Counted from the first letter of the stretch, positions 1 through 6,462 are shown. The stretch is DNA of 6,930 bases from Deltaproteobacteria bacterium (GCA_003646935.1 QMLW01000097.1:1-6930), one strand, 5' to 3'. A program made the numbers and translations. Notes: generated from the sequence alone by a model not told the origin.

Positions 1-595
1 GTATAATCATGAGGAAATATATCTCTCTGTCAGAATCGATAAACCACGGGCCTATCTTAATGGTACCCGGAGGCAGGGAAAATGCCTGTCCGCGGCCGCC
101 AATTTGGCTTACATACTGGGTCAGGATAAAGTCTACCGTGATAAACTGAGCTGCCATAGTGGTCAGAATGAGATAAAATCCCTTGACCCTGGCCGAGGGT
201 AGGCCAAAGAGAACGCTCCAGAGACCTGCAACGATAGCCGCAATAATGATGCTTGTGGGATATGCAAGACCCCAGGTGACCAAAAATTCAGGCCACGGAA
301 AATAGAGTATCAGAACTGTGCTTGTATAGGCCCCTACAGCAATAAAGGCTGCATGACCAAGGGTTATGAGTCCTGCATAGCCGATCAGAAGCTGAACACC
401 AAGGGCCCCAAGTGCGGTATAACCGATCATATTGGCCACGCTAAGCCAGTAGTCGCTTAAAAACAAGGGAAATAGGACAAAAACCGTCACCAGAAGCAGG
501 ATCATCTTGCCTTTTATAAGGTTGGTCTGCCACCATCCCTGATCTTCTGCATAGTTCTGATGATAATCACCGCACGGCATCCAAACTCTCGTCAT
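1..595 (-). CDS. livM: Branched-chain amino acid-type ABC transporter permease, LivM family (C-terminus beyond window)
   Basis: Inner-membrane permease subunit of a Liv/HAAT-type ABC importer, expected to pair with the LivH-type permease just upstream and be driven by LivG/LivF ATPases. The visible 198 residues are the N-terminal part; the frame is open to the left edge. Seen: a soluble N-terminus with a WW pair (residues 21-22), a hydrophobic helix at about 31-49, the LivM-like stretch GYAGLITLGHAAF (72-84) followed by a small-residue-rich helix, another helix at about 113-130, then GLPSARVKGFYLILTT (131-146), which matches the conserved LivM segment after the third or fourth helix. The start is the ATG at 595, with GAGG 7 nt upstream. 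It lies 33 bp after the livH stop on the same strand, so it is in one operon. Substrate is not readable from the sequence: members carry branched-chain amino acids, but also amides, urea and aromatic or short-chain acids. Confidence 0.93.
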   Translation of the reverse strand, partial: MTRVWMPCGDYHQNYAEDQGWWQTNLIKGKMILLLVTVFVLFPLFLSDYWLSVANMIGYTALGALGVQLLIGYAGLITLGHAAFIAVGAYTSTVLILYFPWPEFLVTWGLAYPTSIIIAAIVAGLWSVLFGLPSARVKGFYLILTTMAAQFITVDFILTQYVSQIGGRGQAFSLPPGTIKIGPWFIDSDREIYFLMII

Positions 596-626
596 AAAAT
601 AACCTCACTTCGTTCGTTTATTTTAT
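594..626 (-). promoter_or_regulatory. AT-rich inverted repeat spanning the livM ribosome-binding site
   Basis: A perfect 9-bp inverted repeat (ATAAAATAA at 594-602, TTATTTTAT at 618-626) fills most of the livH-livM gap. In the operon mRNA the loop would hold the GAGG Shine-Dalgarno, and one arm would include the first bases of the livM start codon. The stem is all A-U, so it is weak. A role in tuning livM translation is inference only. Confidence 0.3.
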
Positions 627-628
627 AC

Positions 629-1513
629 TTACATTCTTTCTATCTTCACCCAACCCCATATTCCATATGGCATGAAGAGCAGAAATACAGTCATAAACGC
701 GAAGGGGAACACATCCTTTACCCCTCCGGGGAAATATGCATCTAAGTAGGTGCCAGCAAAATTCTGCAATACGCCGATTAAGAGCCCTCCCACGATAGCC
801 CCGGGAACAGAGTTGAGCCCACCCAAGACAACCGCAGGCAGAACCAGCAGACCTAAATACCCGACGGAGACGGTAACTCCATTTATGTTTCCCAGCAGCG
901 CCCCTCCTACCCCGGCAGACATAAAGGCAATGGCCCATGATGCTGCATATACGAACCTGGCACTTACCCCAAGTGATAGAGCGGCTGTTTCATCATCCGC
1001 CGTGGCCTGCATGGAAAGTCCCCACCGGGTATATTTAAAGAATGCCACGAATACGAGAAAAAGCACGATGGCCAGCACAAAAGACCAGAAATAAACGGTT
1101 GATATCTTTAAAAATCCAATGCTGAACGGCTTCAGCGAAAACACGGGAGGTGTAAAGACTCTGATATCGGTGCCCCAGATAAATTCAATGATTCCTTTAA
1201 AGAAATAGGATATACCGACCGTTACCATGATGACCGCCAGGATGGGTTCCCCGATCAGTTTATCCAGAAAGATTCGTTCCACTAAAATCCCCAGAATGAT
1301 ACCGACAAGGAGGGTGCATAATATGCTCAAGACAAAGGGAACACCCCATGAATAGAACGATATAGTAACATAAGCGCCGATAAGGGTTAACTCACCCATA
1401 GCCAGGTTCAACACACCCGAGCATTTGTAGATCAATACCCAACCTAAGGCAACCAGGGCATAGATTCCTCCCACCATGATACCGGTAGTTAATGTCATTA
1501 AAAATAATTCCAT
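629..1513 (-). CDS. livH: Branched-chain amino acid-type ABC transporter permease, LivH family
   Basis: Inner-membrane permease subunit (294 aa, normal for LivH) of the importer encoded with the neighbouring livM and livG genes. Seen: several hydrophobic helices (about 5-29, 58-79, 92-112, 141-159, 188-208, 218-250, 268-283); the LivH-type N-terminus GGIYALVALGWVLIYKCSGV (15-34) followed by LNLAMGELTLIGAY; and a cytoplasmic loop FFKYTRWGLSMQATADDETA (158-177) leading to LSLGVS, the segment that contacts the ATPase. GAIVGGLLIGVLQN near the C-terminus is also typical. The start ATG at 1513 has AAGGGG 6 nt upstream; an internal Met6 is possible but has no better site. The upstream gene in the operon is the acyl-CoA synthetase, separated by repeat-element debris; livM follows after 33 bp. 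The substrate is unknown from sequence, and the co-encoded ligase makes a carboxylic acid substrate conceivable. Confidence 0.95.
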   Translation of the reverse strand: MELFLMTLTTGIMVGGIYALVALGWVLIYKCSGVLNLAMGELTLIGAYVTISFYSWGVPFVLSILCTLLVGIILGILVERIFLDKLIGEPILAVIMVTVGISYFFKGIIEFIWGTDIRVFTPPVFSLKPFSIGFLKISTVYFWSFVLAIVLFLVFVAFFKYTRWGLSMQATADDETAALSLGVSARFVYAASWAIAFMSAGVGGALLGNINGVTVSVGYLGLLVLPAVVLGGLNSVPGAIVGGLLIGVLQNFAGTYLDAYFPGGVKDVFPFAFMTVFLLFMPYGIWGWVKIERM

Positions 1514-1529
1514 TCTTTACCCCTTTCTT

Positions 1530-1557
1530 AGTAAGCAGTATGCAGTATGCAGTAAGC
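1530..1557 (+). repeat. Heptad array, left arm of element 1 (4 x AGTAWGC)
   Basis: Four uninterrupted 7-bp units: AGTAAGC, AGTATGC, AGTATGC, AGTAAGC. The array starts directly beside the livH Shine-Dalgarno (1520-1526 region). It is the inverted partner of the array at 1861-1891: read on the opposite strand, that array matches 24 of these 28 positions. Together the two arms bracket a broken four-helix-bundle gene. Confidence 0.85.
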
Positions 1558-1573
1558 ACTAGGAAAAACAATA

Positions 1574-1832
1574 TTATCTGCAGAACTTGTCTGCTTTATC
1601 GATCATACCATATAACATTCTATTTACTTCATCATACCTATTCATAAGCTGTTGATATTGATCATCTTTGATATATCCAAAATCCTTCGAAAAATCTAAC
1701 CATACTTCTGTTTCACCAGCTTCTCCTGCACAATCGATTCTTTTGGAAAGGTTTTTGTAATCTGATGAATATCCAGTGCAATTTGATAAGCCATTTGGTA
1801 AACCTTCAAATCCCGATAACCTCTATATTCAT
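1574..1832 (-). pseudogene. Broken four-helix-bundle (S23/IVP, Avd-like) protein gene
   Basis: Conceptual translation in shifting frames recovers both ends of a four-helix-bundle protein of the S23 family, which includes proteins encoded in 23S rRNA intervening sequences and is related to the Avd accessory protein of diversity-generating retroelements. The N-terminal piece reads YRDLKVYQMAYQIALDIHQ then ITKTFPKES. The C-terminal piece reads GETEVWLDFSKDFGYI followed by YDEVNRMLYGMIDKADKFC and a stop at 1574-1576. An ATG at 1830-1832 with AAAGGA upstream would be the original start, but one base is missing a few codons later (restoring a G gives M-N-I-E-G-Y-R-D-L-K). The middle of the protein, roughly 35-45 residues including the usual IRRSS...NIAEG helix, is deleted around 1733-1740, again out of frame. 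Family members are about 115-125 aa; about 85 codons remain. It lies between two inverted heptad arrays inside the liv operon. Family assignment is from recalled family consensus, with good agreement at both ends. Confidence 0.8.
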
Positions 1833-1860
1833 TTTTTCAAAGCCGTTATCCTTTCTTTTT

Positions 1861-1891
1861 ACTGCTTACTGCCTACTCCCTACTGCCTACT
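1861..1891 (-). repeat. Heptad array, right arm of element 1; overlaps synthetase 3' end
   Basis: On the plus strand the units read ACTGCTT, ACTGCCT, ACTCCCT, ACTGCCT, then ACT; on the minus strand they become AGTAGGC, AGTAGGG, AGTAGGC, AGTAAGC, AGT. This is the inverted counterpart of the array at 1530-1557. It supplies codons 638-642 and the TAG stop of the acyl-CoA synthetase gene. Confidence 0.85.
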
Positions 1892-3801
1892 TCTTGGATG
1901 TGCAGATCTGTCTTTATGGGCTGTATCCGTCCATCCTCATAGGTGATGGTCATATCCAGGTGAACCTTACCGGTGTCTTTATACAGGGCATCTACGATAT
2001 CCTTATACCGCTGGGCCATAAAACCCCTCCTGAGCTTGCTGGTCCTGGTCAACTCATCATCATCCGCATCGAATGCCTTAAAGAGGTTGACGAATTTGTT
2101 TATCCTGGCAGGCTCGGGGAGGCCCTTATTGGCCTCCTCTATCTGCTTCTGGATGAGATCGTAAACCTGCGCGGCCTGTGAGAGTTCTGGATAGCTCGTG
2201 TAGTTGATCTTGTGCTCGTCTGCCCATTTGCCAACAACGGAGTAGTCAATACACATCACGGCGGTCACATAGGGAAGCTTATCCCCGATAACCCAGGCAT
2301 CCTGTACATAGGGGCTGAACTTCAGCCTGGCCTCCAGATATTGTGGGGCAAAAGGCCTTCCATCGTTAAGTATCATCACATCCTTTGATCTGTCGAACAC
2401 CACCAGATGGCCATCTTCATCGATAAAACCCGTATCACCGGAGTAGAGCCACCCATCCTTCAGGGTCTTCTTTGTTTCCTCCTCCATCTTATAGTACCCC
2501 TGAAAGACAGAGGGGCTTTTGGAGATAATCTCTCCGTCCTCGGTGATCTTGACCTCGGTTTCAGGGATAGGGGTTCCCACGGTGTCGAACTTGATGTCGC
2601 CATCACGGTGTACGACGGATATTCCCGCTATCTCCGTTTGACCGTAGATCTGCTTGAGGTTCACGCCCAAGGCATGGAAGAATCTGAAATGATCAGGCCC
2701 CATTGCAGCGCCGCCGGTATATGCATGCCGCAAGCGCGACATCCCGAGGTGATCCTTGAGCTTTTTCTGCATGATTACATACGCGAAATAATTCAAGGCC
2801 TTCCAGTACCATGGGATAGGTTTCTTCTCAAACTTGAGATCTGCAACATAGTACCCTATCTTTGTGGCCACCTCATAGGCCTTCCTTTTTATCCAGGTAG
2901 CATCGAGATATTTCACCTGAACTTGACGGGTTAGGCCCTCGTAAAGCCGTGGAGCGGCAAACATTACATGGGGCCCGATTTCCCTGATATTGTGCTGGGC
3001 CGTTTCCGGCTCCTCCGGGAAATTAATGGTATAGCCGATCTGAAGGCCGCAGGATATGGACATCATCTGCTCCCCGATCCATGCAAAGGGAAGGTATGAT
3101 ACAAAGTCGTCGGTATCGTAGCACGGGTCAATTGCCATGAGGTTTTTACCCATGCTCAGCATGTTGTAGTGGGTCAAAAGTGCACCCTTGGGAAGGGCTG
3201 TTGTCCCGGATGTATAAAACAGCAAGCAGATATCATCCCCATGGCCTTCGTTGATCAATTTCTCGAAGAGATCCGGTTCTTTCTGATCGAGGTCCCTTCC
3301 GAGCTCCTGGACCTTTTTTATGCTCATCAAGAATTCTTGGTGGTAGCGCCTCATACCCTTGGGATCATCCCAGATGATATATTCCAGCTTTGGGCAATCA
3401 GGCATAATTGCTAGTGACTTATCCACCTCTTCCTGTGTTTCGCCTACGAAAAACCTGCTGTCTGAATGATCTACGATGTATTTGACCTCATCCATCATGC
3501 AGTCCTGAAAAAGCCACACTGGCACAGCACCAGCGCACATAGCTGCCATTTCTGCCCAGACCCCTTCCGGACGGTTATCCCCAATCATGGCCACCTTGTC
3601 GCCCCTCTTCAGCCCAAGGCTCACCATTCCCAAACAGAGATACTTCACATTGTCAAGATAGTCCTGCCAGGTGAAAGGCCGCCAAATACCAAATTCCTTC
3701 TCCCGCATGGCAACCTTACCGCTTCCGTACCTTTTGCATTGCCGGTAAAAAAGCTGTGGAATAGTCAGATCCTTTGTTATCTCTATTGTCTCCTGAACCA
3801 T
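1873..3801 (-). CDS. AMP-forming acyl-CoA synthetase (long-chain fatty acid-CoA ligase-like)
   Basis: ANL-superfamily enzyme, cytoplasmic or membrane-associated. It activates a carboxylic acid with ATP to an acyl-adenylate and then to acyl-CoA, releasing AMP and PPi. The 642 aa length fits the long-chain ligase group. Seen: the ATP-binding loop YTSGTTALPKG (196-206), in which Ala202 stands where Gly is usual; YTGGAAMGPD (361-370); adenine-binding YGQTE (386-390); SGDTGF (454-459); the hinge region VFDRSKD (468-474); and the C-terminal catalytic Lys589 in LTRTSKLRR. All elements needed for activity are present. The start ATG at 3801 has AGGAG 5 nt upstream, inside the end of the ATPase gene whose stop is 1 bp away, so translation is probably coupled. 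Placement inside a Liv operon suggests it activates the imported acid or an acid derived from it; an aromatic or branched acid is as possible as a long-chain one. The last five residues (VGSRE) come from a heptad repeat array. Confidence 0.93.
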   Translation of the reverse strand: MVQETIEITKDLTIPQLFYRQCKRYGSGKVAMREKEFGIWRPFTWQDYLDNVKYLCLGMVSLGLKRGDKVAMIGDNRPEGVWAEMAAMCAGAVPVWLFQDCMMDEVKYIVDHSDSRFFVGETQEEVDKSLAIMPDCPKLEYIIWDDPKGMRRYHQEFLMSIKKVQELGRDLDQKEPDLFEKLINEGHGDDICLLFYTSGTTALPKGALLTHYNMLSMGKNLMAIDPCYDTDDFVSYLPFAWIGEQMMSISCGLQIGYTINFPEEPETAQHNIREIGPHVMFAAPRLYEGLTRQVQVKYLDATWIKRKAYEVATKIGYYVADLKFEKKPIPWYWKALNYFAYVIMQKKLKDHLGMSRLRHAYTGGAAMGPDHFRFFHALGVNLKQIYGQTEIAGISVVHRDGDIKFDTVGTPIPETEVKITEDGEIISKSPSVFQGYYKMEEETKKTLKDGWLYSGDTGFIDEDGHLVVFDRSKDVMILNDGRPFAPQYLEARLKFSPYVQDAWVIGDKLPYVTAVMCIDYSVVGKWADEHKINYTSYPELSQAAQVYDLIQKQIEEANKGLPEPARINKFVNLFKAFDADDDELTRTSKLRRGFMAQRYKDIVDALYKDTGKVHLDMTITYEDGRIQPIKTDLHIQEVGSRE

Positions 3802-3802
3802 G

Positions 3803-4624
3803 TTATCTCCTCGTTATGTAGAGGTCTTCTTCACCGAGATATGCCTTGATAACCTTAGGGTTTTTACCTACCTCCTCCGGCGGCCCATCGTCAACCATAT
3901 TGCCGAAATCGAGGACCAGCACCCTGTGGGAGATGTCCATTACCACACCCATATCGTGCTCTACCAATACGCAGGTCACCTTCCAGCGCTCCTCTTCGTT
4001 GATATCCAGGATGAACCGGGCCATATCCTCCACTTCTTCGAGGTTCAGCCCTGCCATGGGCTCATCCAAGAGGATCACCTCCGGCCTGAGCGCCAGGGCC
4101 CTTCCAAGCTCAACCCGCTTCTGTAAACCATAGGGAAGCATGTGGGCTACCTGGTCCCTGATGCCCTCGATCTCCAAGAGATCGATAATCTCCTCTTCGA
4201 TAAACTTTCTCTCCTCTATCTCCTCTCTCTTTGTCTTGCCCATGAACACAGATCCACTGAGAATGCCCGATTTGAGATGGATATGGGAGCCCATCCTGAT
4301 ATTATCGAGCACGGTCATTCCCCCATAGAGCTCTAGCTTCTGGAAGGTTCTGCTAATGCCAAGTTCCGCCCTCTTGTGAGGAGAGAGGCCATTGATTTTT
4401 TGGCCTTTAAAGTAGATAGTCCCTTTCTGCGGGTGATAGAGGCCATTAATGCAGTTCATCATCACCGTTTTGCCGGCGCCGTTCGGCCCGATAATGGAGT
4501 GTATCTCCCCCTTCTTCACCTCTAAATCCACACCATTCAGCGCTTGCACCTTGCCAAAGGCCATGTAGATATCTTCGAGCTTCAGGATAGCCTCCCCTGC
4601 CTGCACTTCACCTGTGGTATTCAT
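3803..4624 (-). CDS. livG: Branched-chain amino acid-type ABC transporter ATP-binding protein, LivG family
   Basis: Cytoplasmic ATPase subunit that powers the LivH/LivM permeases. With the chosen start the protein is 273 aa. Seen: Walker A GPNGAGKT (46-53), Q-loop in SRTFQKLELY with Gln95, signature LPYGLQKR (163-170; the first residues depart from the usual LSxGQ), Walker B VILLDEP (183-189), D-loop AGLN, and switch His223 in LVEHDM. The long segment between the Q-loop and signature (HIHLKSG..., about 114-140) and the C-terminal extension after GPPEEV are LivG traits that separate it from LivF. An ATG at 4645 would add 7 residues but has no Shine-Dalgarno; the ATG at 4624 has GGAGG 10 nt upstream, so 4624 is preferred. 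It is the first visible gene of the operon. A LivF ATPase and a binding protein would be expected beyond livM, outside the window. Confidence 0.93.
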   Translation of the reverse strand: MNTTGEVQAGEAILKLEDIYMAFGKVQALNGVDLEVKKGEIHSIIGPNGAGKTVMMNCINGLYHPQKGTIYFKGQKINGLSPHKRAELGISRTFQKLELYGGMTVLDNIRMGSHIHLKSGILSGSVFMGKTKREEIEERKFIEEEIIDLLEIEGIRDQVAHMLPYGLQKRVELGRALALRPEVILLDEPMAGLNLEEVEDMARFILDINEEERWKVTCVLVEHDMGVVMDISHRVLVLDFGNMVDDGPPEEVGKNPKVIKAYLGEEDLYITRR

Positions 4625-4662
4625 GCCTAATCGGCCTCCAATCATGAGGTATTAAATTTTTA

Positions 4663-4674
4663 GCGAAGTTTCGC
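4663..4674. other. Small perfect hairpin upstream of livG
   Basis: GCGAA and TTCGC are separated by 2 bp, forming a compact palindrome about 20 bp upstream of the longer livG start and about 40 bp from the preferred one. No T-run follows on either strand, so it is not a terminator. It may be part of the livG 5' untranslated region or repeat debris; no function is supported. Confidence 0.3.
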
Positions 4675-4731
4675 CTCCAACCAACAAGCCACCAATGGAA
4701 CAAAACATGACCCAAATCCCTTTAGTCATGC

Positions 4732-4754
4732 GGCTTAGGGCACAGGGCTTAGGG
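4732..4754 (+). repeat. Heptad array, left arm of element 2
   Basis: Three 7-bp units, CTTAGGG, CACAGGG, CTTAGGG (4734-4754), preceded by GG. On the other strand the units read CCCTAAG/CCCTGTG. This is the inverted partner of 4800-4828, with about 16 of 23 positions matching when aligned. The unit sequence differs from element 1, but the 7-bp period and inverted layout are the same. Confidence 0.75.
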
Positions 4755-4763
4755 AGATTGTTA

Positions 4764-4780
4764 ATCCGCTCGACGCGGAT
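4764..4780. repeat. Hairpin at the centre of element 2
   Basis: Perfect 6-bp stem ATCCGC/GCGGAT with a 5-nt loop TCGAC, sitting in the roughly 45-bp AT-rich spacer between the two inverted heptad arrays. It resembles the core of a REP- or MITE-like element. It has no coding content and no T-run. Confidence 0.6.
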
Positions 4781-4799
4781 AAAATTAATAGAATTGATC

Positions 4800-4828
4800 C
4801 CTTGTGCCTTGCGCCTTATGCCTTTGTC
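4800..4828 (-). repeat. Heptad array, right arm of element 2 (CCTTNNG units)
   Basis: Four contiguous 7-bp units on the plus strand: CCTTGTG, CCTTGCG, CCTTATG, CCTTTGT, then CC. The array is oriented inversely to 4732-4754. Together with the central hairpin it forms a compact, roughly 100-bp palindromic element upstream of livG. Confidence 0.78.
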
Positions 4829-4923
4829 CTGTTGGAATATCATCCTAGGTCAATACTTACAACTGACATACCGGTTAAGATTTTGATCTATGAAGACGTC
4901 TCGTATGATAGATATAACAAAGC

Positions 4924-4955
4924 CTGTGATGGAAATGTCACATCACAGTCTTTTT
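4924..4955. terminator. Hairpin terminator between the dGTPase and liv transcription units
   Basis: Perfect 8-bp stem CTGTGATG/CATCACAG with a 9-nt loop, followed on the plus strand by TCTTTTT; on the minus strand it is followed by the weaker GCTTTGTT. The sequence is a better intrinsic terminator for plus-strand transcription, but no plus-strand gene precedes it. By context it more plausibly ends minus-strand transcription from the dGTPase gene, about 270 bp away, or works in both directions. It separates that unit from the liv operon. Confidence 0.6.
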
Positions 4956-5226
4956 GCTATTCGCAGTAACTATACGCATCAGATGGATATTGAACGGTTT
5001 GTAAGTAGGGAATAATAGCAAGAAGAGCATATTCGCTGAGGCCATGTATTAAATGAACTATATAATTTCATTGTGGATTTACTCATTTCTTTTTGTTTTG
5101 TCAACAAATTTTTTTGACACAAAAATGTGGGTACTACCAAACAGTTATAATGTAGCGCATAGATAGCTATCCATCCATTATATCTATTACCAAACAATAT
5201 GAGTAATCAAATGAAAATGGTCAATC
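4956..5226. other. AT-rich gene-free stretch with palindromes and direct repeats
   Basis: No convincing gene. Seen: an inverted repeat TTTTGTCAA / TTGAC-A-c-AAA (5096-5123, one bulged C, 9-nt loop); a TATAAT on each strand (5146-5151 plus; 5177-5182 minus); the palindrome GATAGCTATC (5162-5171); and a direct repeat TAYTACCAAACAR (5132-5144 and 5185-5197). TTGACA at 5114-5119 lies 26 bp from the plus-strand TATAAT, too far for a standard promoter. A 72-codon minus-strand frame here has no Shine-Dalgarno and no recognisable protein. A small RNA or operator region is possible but not shown. Confidence 0.35.
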
Positions 5227-6396
5227 TTAGTAACGATCCGATAAGGTCTGGGGAATGAGGTTTTCCTGGCACTGACGGAGGAAATAATCATCGGTCATCC
5301 CCGCGATAAAATCGCGAACAATCATGGCAGGAGAATTCTTTTCCCGATACTGCGGGGACATGCCATCGAGAAATTCCATGAAGATCGCCGAACCCTCGTT
5401 TCCCGATTCCAGGTCTTTGAGGTACTGCTCGAAGAGCAACCTGAACATCAATTCAATTTTATGTGTCTGATGTTTCGCTCGCGGGTTGGCGTATATGAAC
5501 TCATTGTTGAATTTTTTGAGCTTCCAAAGGGCCGCTGCCACCTCGGGGCTAAAGGAAACATAGGGATTTTCAAGGCTCTCGGAGATCAGATCCTCAACCA
5601 GGGTGTACACAATCGTTCCGTTTGTATCTCCAAGCACACGTGTGCATTGCTTGGGCAAATCACCCCTTTTTATTAAACCGAGCCTAATTGCGTCCTCAAT
5701 GTCCCTGCCTATATAGCTAATGGTATCCGCCATCCTCACCACGCACCCCTCCATAGTCATTGGCCATATAGGATAGTCTATGTTATTCCCTAATGCGTCT
5801 ATCTCCTCTTCGAATCGAGCAAAGTCCTTGTCTCTCTCAGGAGAGAGAGCGGGATTATGCACCTCGCCGTTATGGCTTAGGATGCCGTCCAAGACCTGGA
5901 GAGACAGGTTCCAACCAATCCCCTTTCTCTCTATGAGGTCTAAAAACCTCACCCCCTGTATATTGTGCAAGAAGTGCCCGAGCCCGTATTCCTGAGACAG
6001 ATCGGAGAGAAATCCCTCGCCATCATGCCCGAAAGGGACATGTCCTATATCGTGGCCAAGCGCGATAGCCTCGATGAGATCCTCGTTGAGCTTGAGAAAA
6101 CGGCCAATGGTTCTTCCGATCTTGGAGACCAGTTGTACGTGAAGAACACGATGGGTAATATGATCATTTTTCACGAGGTAGAAGACCTGCGTCTTATCGA
6201 TATACCGGGCATAGGCTCGTGAGTGAAGAATCCTGTCGGCATCAACGGAAAATTGCTCCCTGTGACCACTCGCGATCTCCTGCTCGTCCTTTCTCCTAAC
6301 CGCATGGATGCTGAGAGTAGCAAAGGGGGATAGCCTGTCTTTCTCCGCAGTACGAAGATGCTGCTTTACGCCTTGTAAGGTCATCCTCTTATCCAT
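5227..6396 (-). CDS. HD-domain deoxyguanosinetriphosphate triphosphohydrolase-like protein (dGTPase family)
   Basis: Predicted cytoplasmic dNTP triphosphohydrolase, hydrolysing a dNTP to the deoxynucleoside plus triphosphate and so shaping nucleotide pools. Full length at 389 aa. Seen, numbered from the chosen start: SRAYARYIDKTQVF (59-72), equivalent to the dGTPase FRRL..KTQVF signature; the HD-domain metal ligands His82 in HITHR, His115-Asp116 in ALGHDIGHVPFGHDGE, and Asp224 in MADTISY; SHNGE (174-178); and the family-typical C-terminal DFIAGMTDDYF. All HD ligands are intact. Two closely spaced starts are possible: ATG 6402 has AAGG only 1 nt away, while ATG 6396 has the same AAGG at 7 nt, so 6396 is preferred. 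It is transcribed divergently from tilS, with its likely terminator at 4924-4955. Specificity for dGTP rather than other dNTPs cannot be read from the sequence, so no symbol is given. Confidence 0.92.
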   Translation of the reverse strand: MDKRMTLQGVKQHLRTAEKDRLSPFATLSIHAVRRKDEQEIASGHREQFSVDADRILHSRAYARYIDKTQVFYLVKNDHITHRVLHVQLVSKIGRTIGRFLKLNEDLIEAIALGHDIGHVPFGHDGEGFLSDLSQEYGLGHFLHNIQGVRFLDLIERKGIGWNLSLQVLDGILSHNGEVHNPALSPERDKDFARFEEEIDALGNNIDYPIWPMTMEGCVVRMADTISYIGRDIEDAIRLGLIKRGDLPKQCTRVLGDTNGTIVYTLVEDLISESLENPYVSFSPEVAAALWKLKKFNNEFIYANPRAKHQTHKIELMFRLLFEQYLKDLESGNEGSAIFMEFLDGMSPQYREKNSPAMIVRDFIAGMTDDYFLRQCQENLIPQTLSDRY

Positions 6397-6462
6397 CTTC
6401 ATGCCTTACTTGAACATATGTATACCAATAGTTCCTTGCTTCTTTGGGTAAAACTCTTTGAT

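Noticed and set aside
618..938. Minus-strand 106-codon frame inside livH
   Set aside because: It is out of frame within a full-length, well-conserved LivH and has no recognisable domain.
1530..1891. CRISPR array
   Set aside because: The repeats are contiguous 7-mers without spacers, and the two arrays are inverted relative to each other; no cas gene is present.
1765..2181. Plus-strand 138-codon frame opposite the synthetase end
   Set aside because: It is a shadow: it runs through the pseudogene and the heptad array (giving the low-complexity AYCLLPTAYF stretch) and then antisense to a confidently identified synthetase.
4663..4674. Intrinsic terminator upstream of livG
   Set aside because: The hairpin has only a 5-bp stem, and no T-run follows it on either strand.
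5114..5151. TTGACA ... TATAAT as a plus-strand promoter
   Set aside because: The spacer is 26 bp, far outside 16-19 bp, and it would transcribe only antisense into the dGTPase gene.
4979..5197. Minus-strand 72-codon frame in the AT-rich intergenic region
   Set aside because: There is no Shine-Dalgarno before its ATG or an internal ATG, no hydrophobic or domain pattern I recognise, and it is crossed by repeats.
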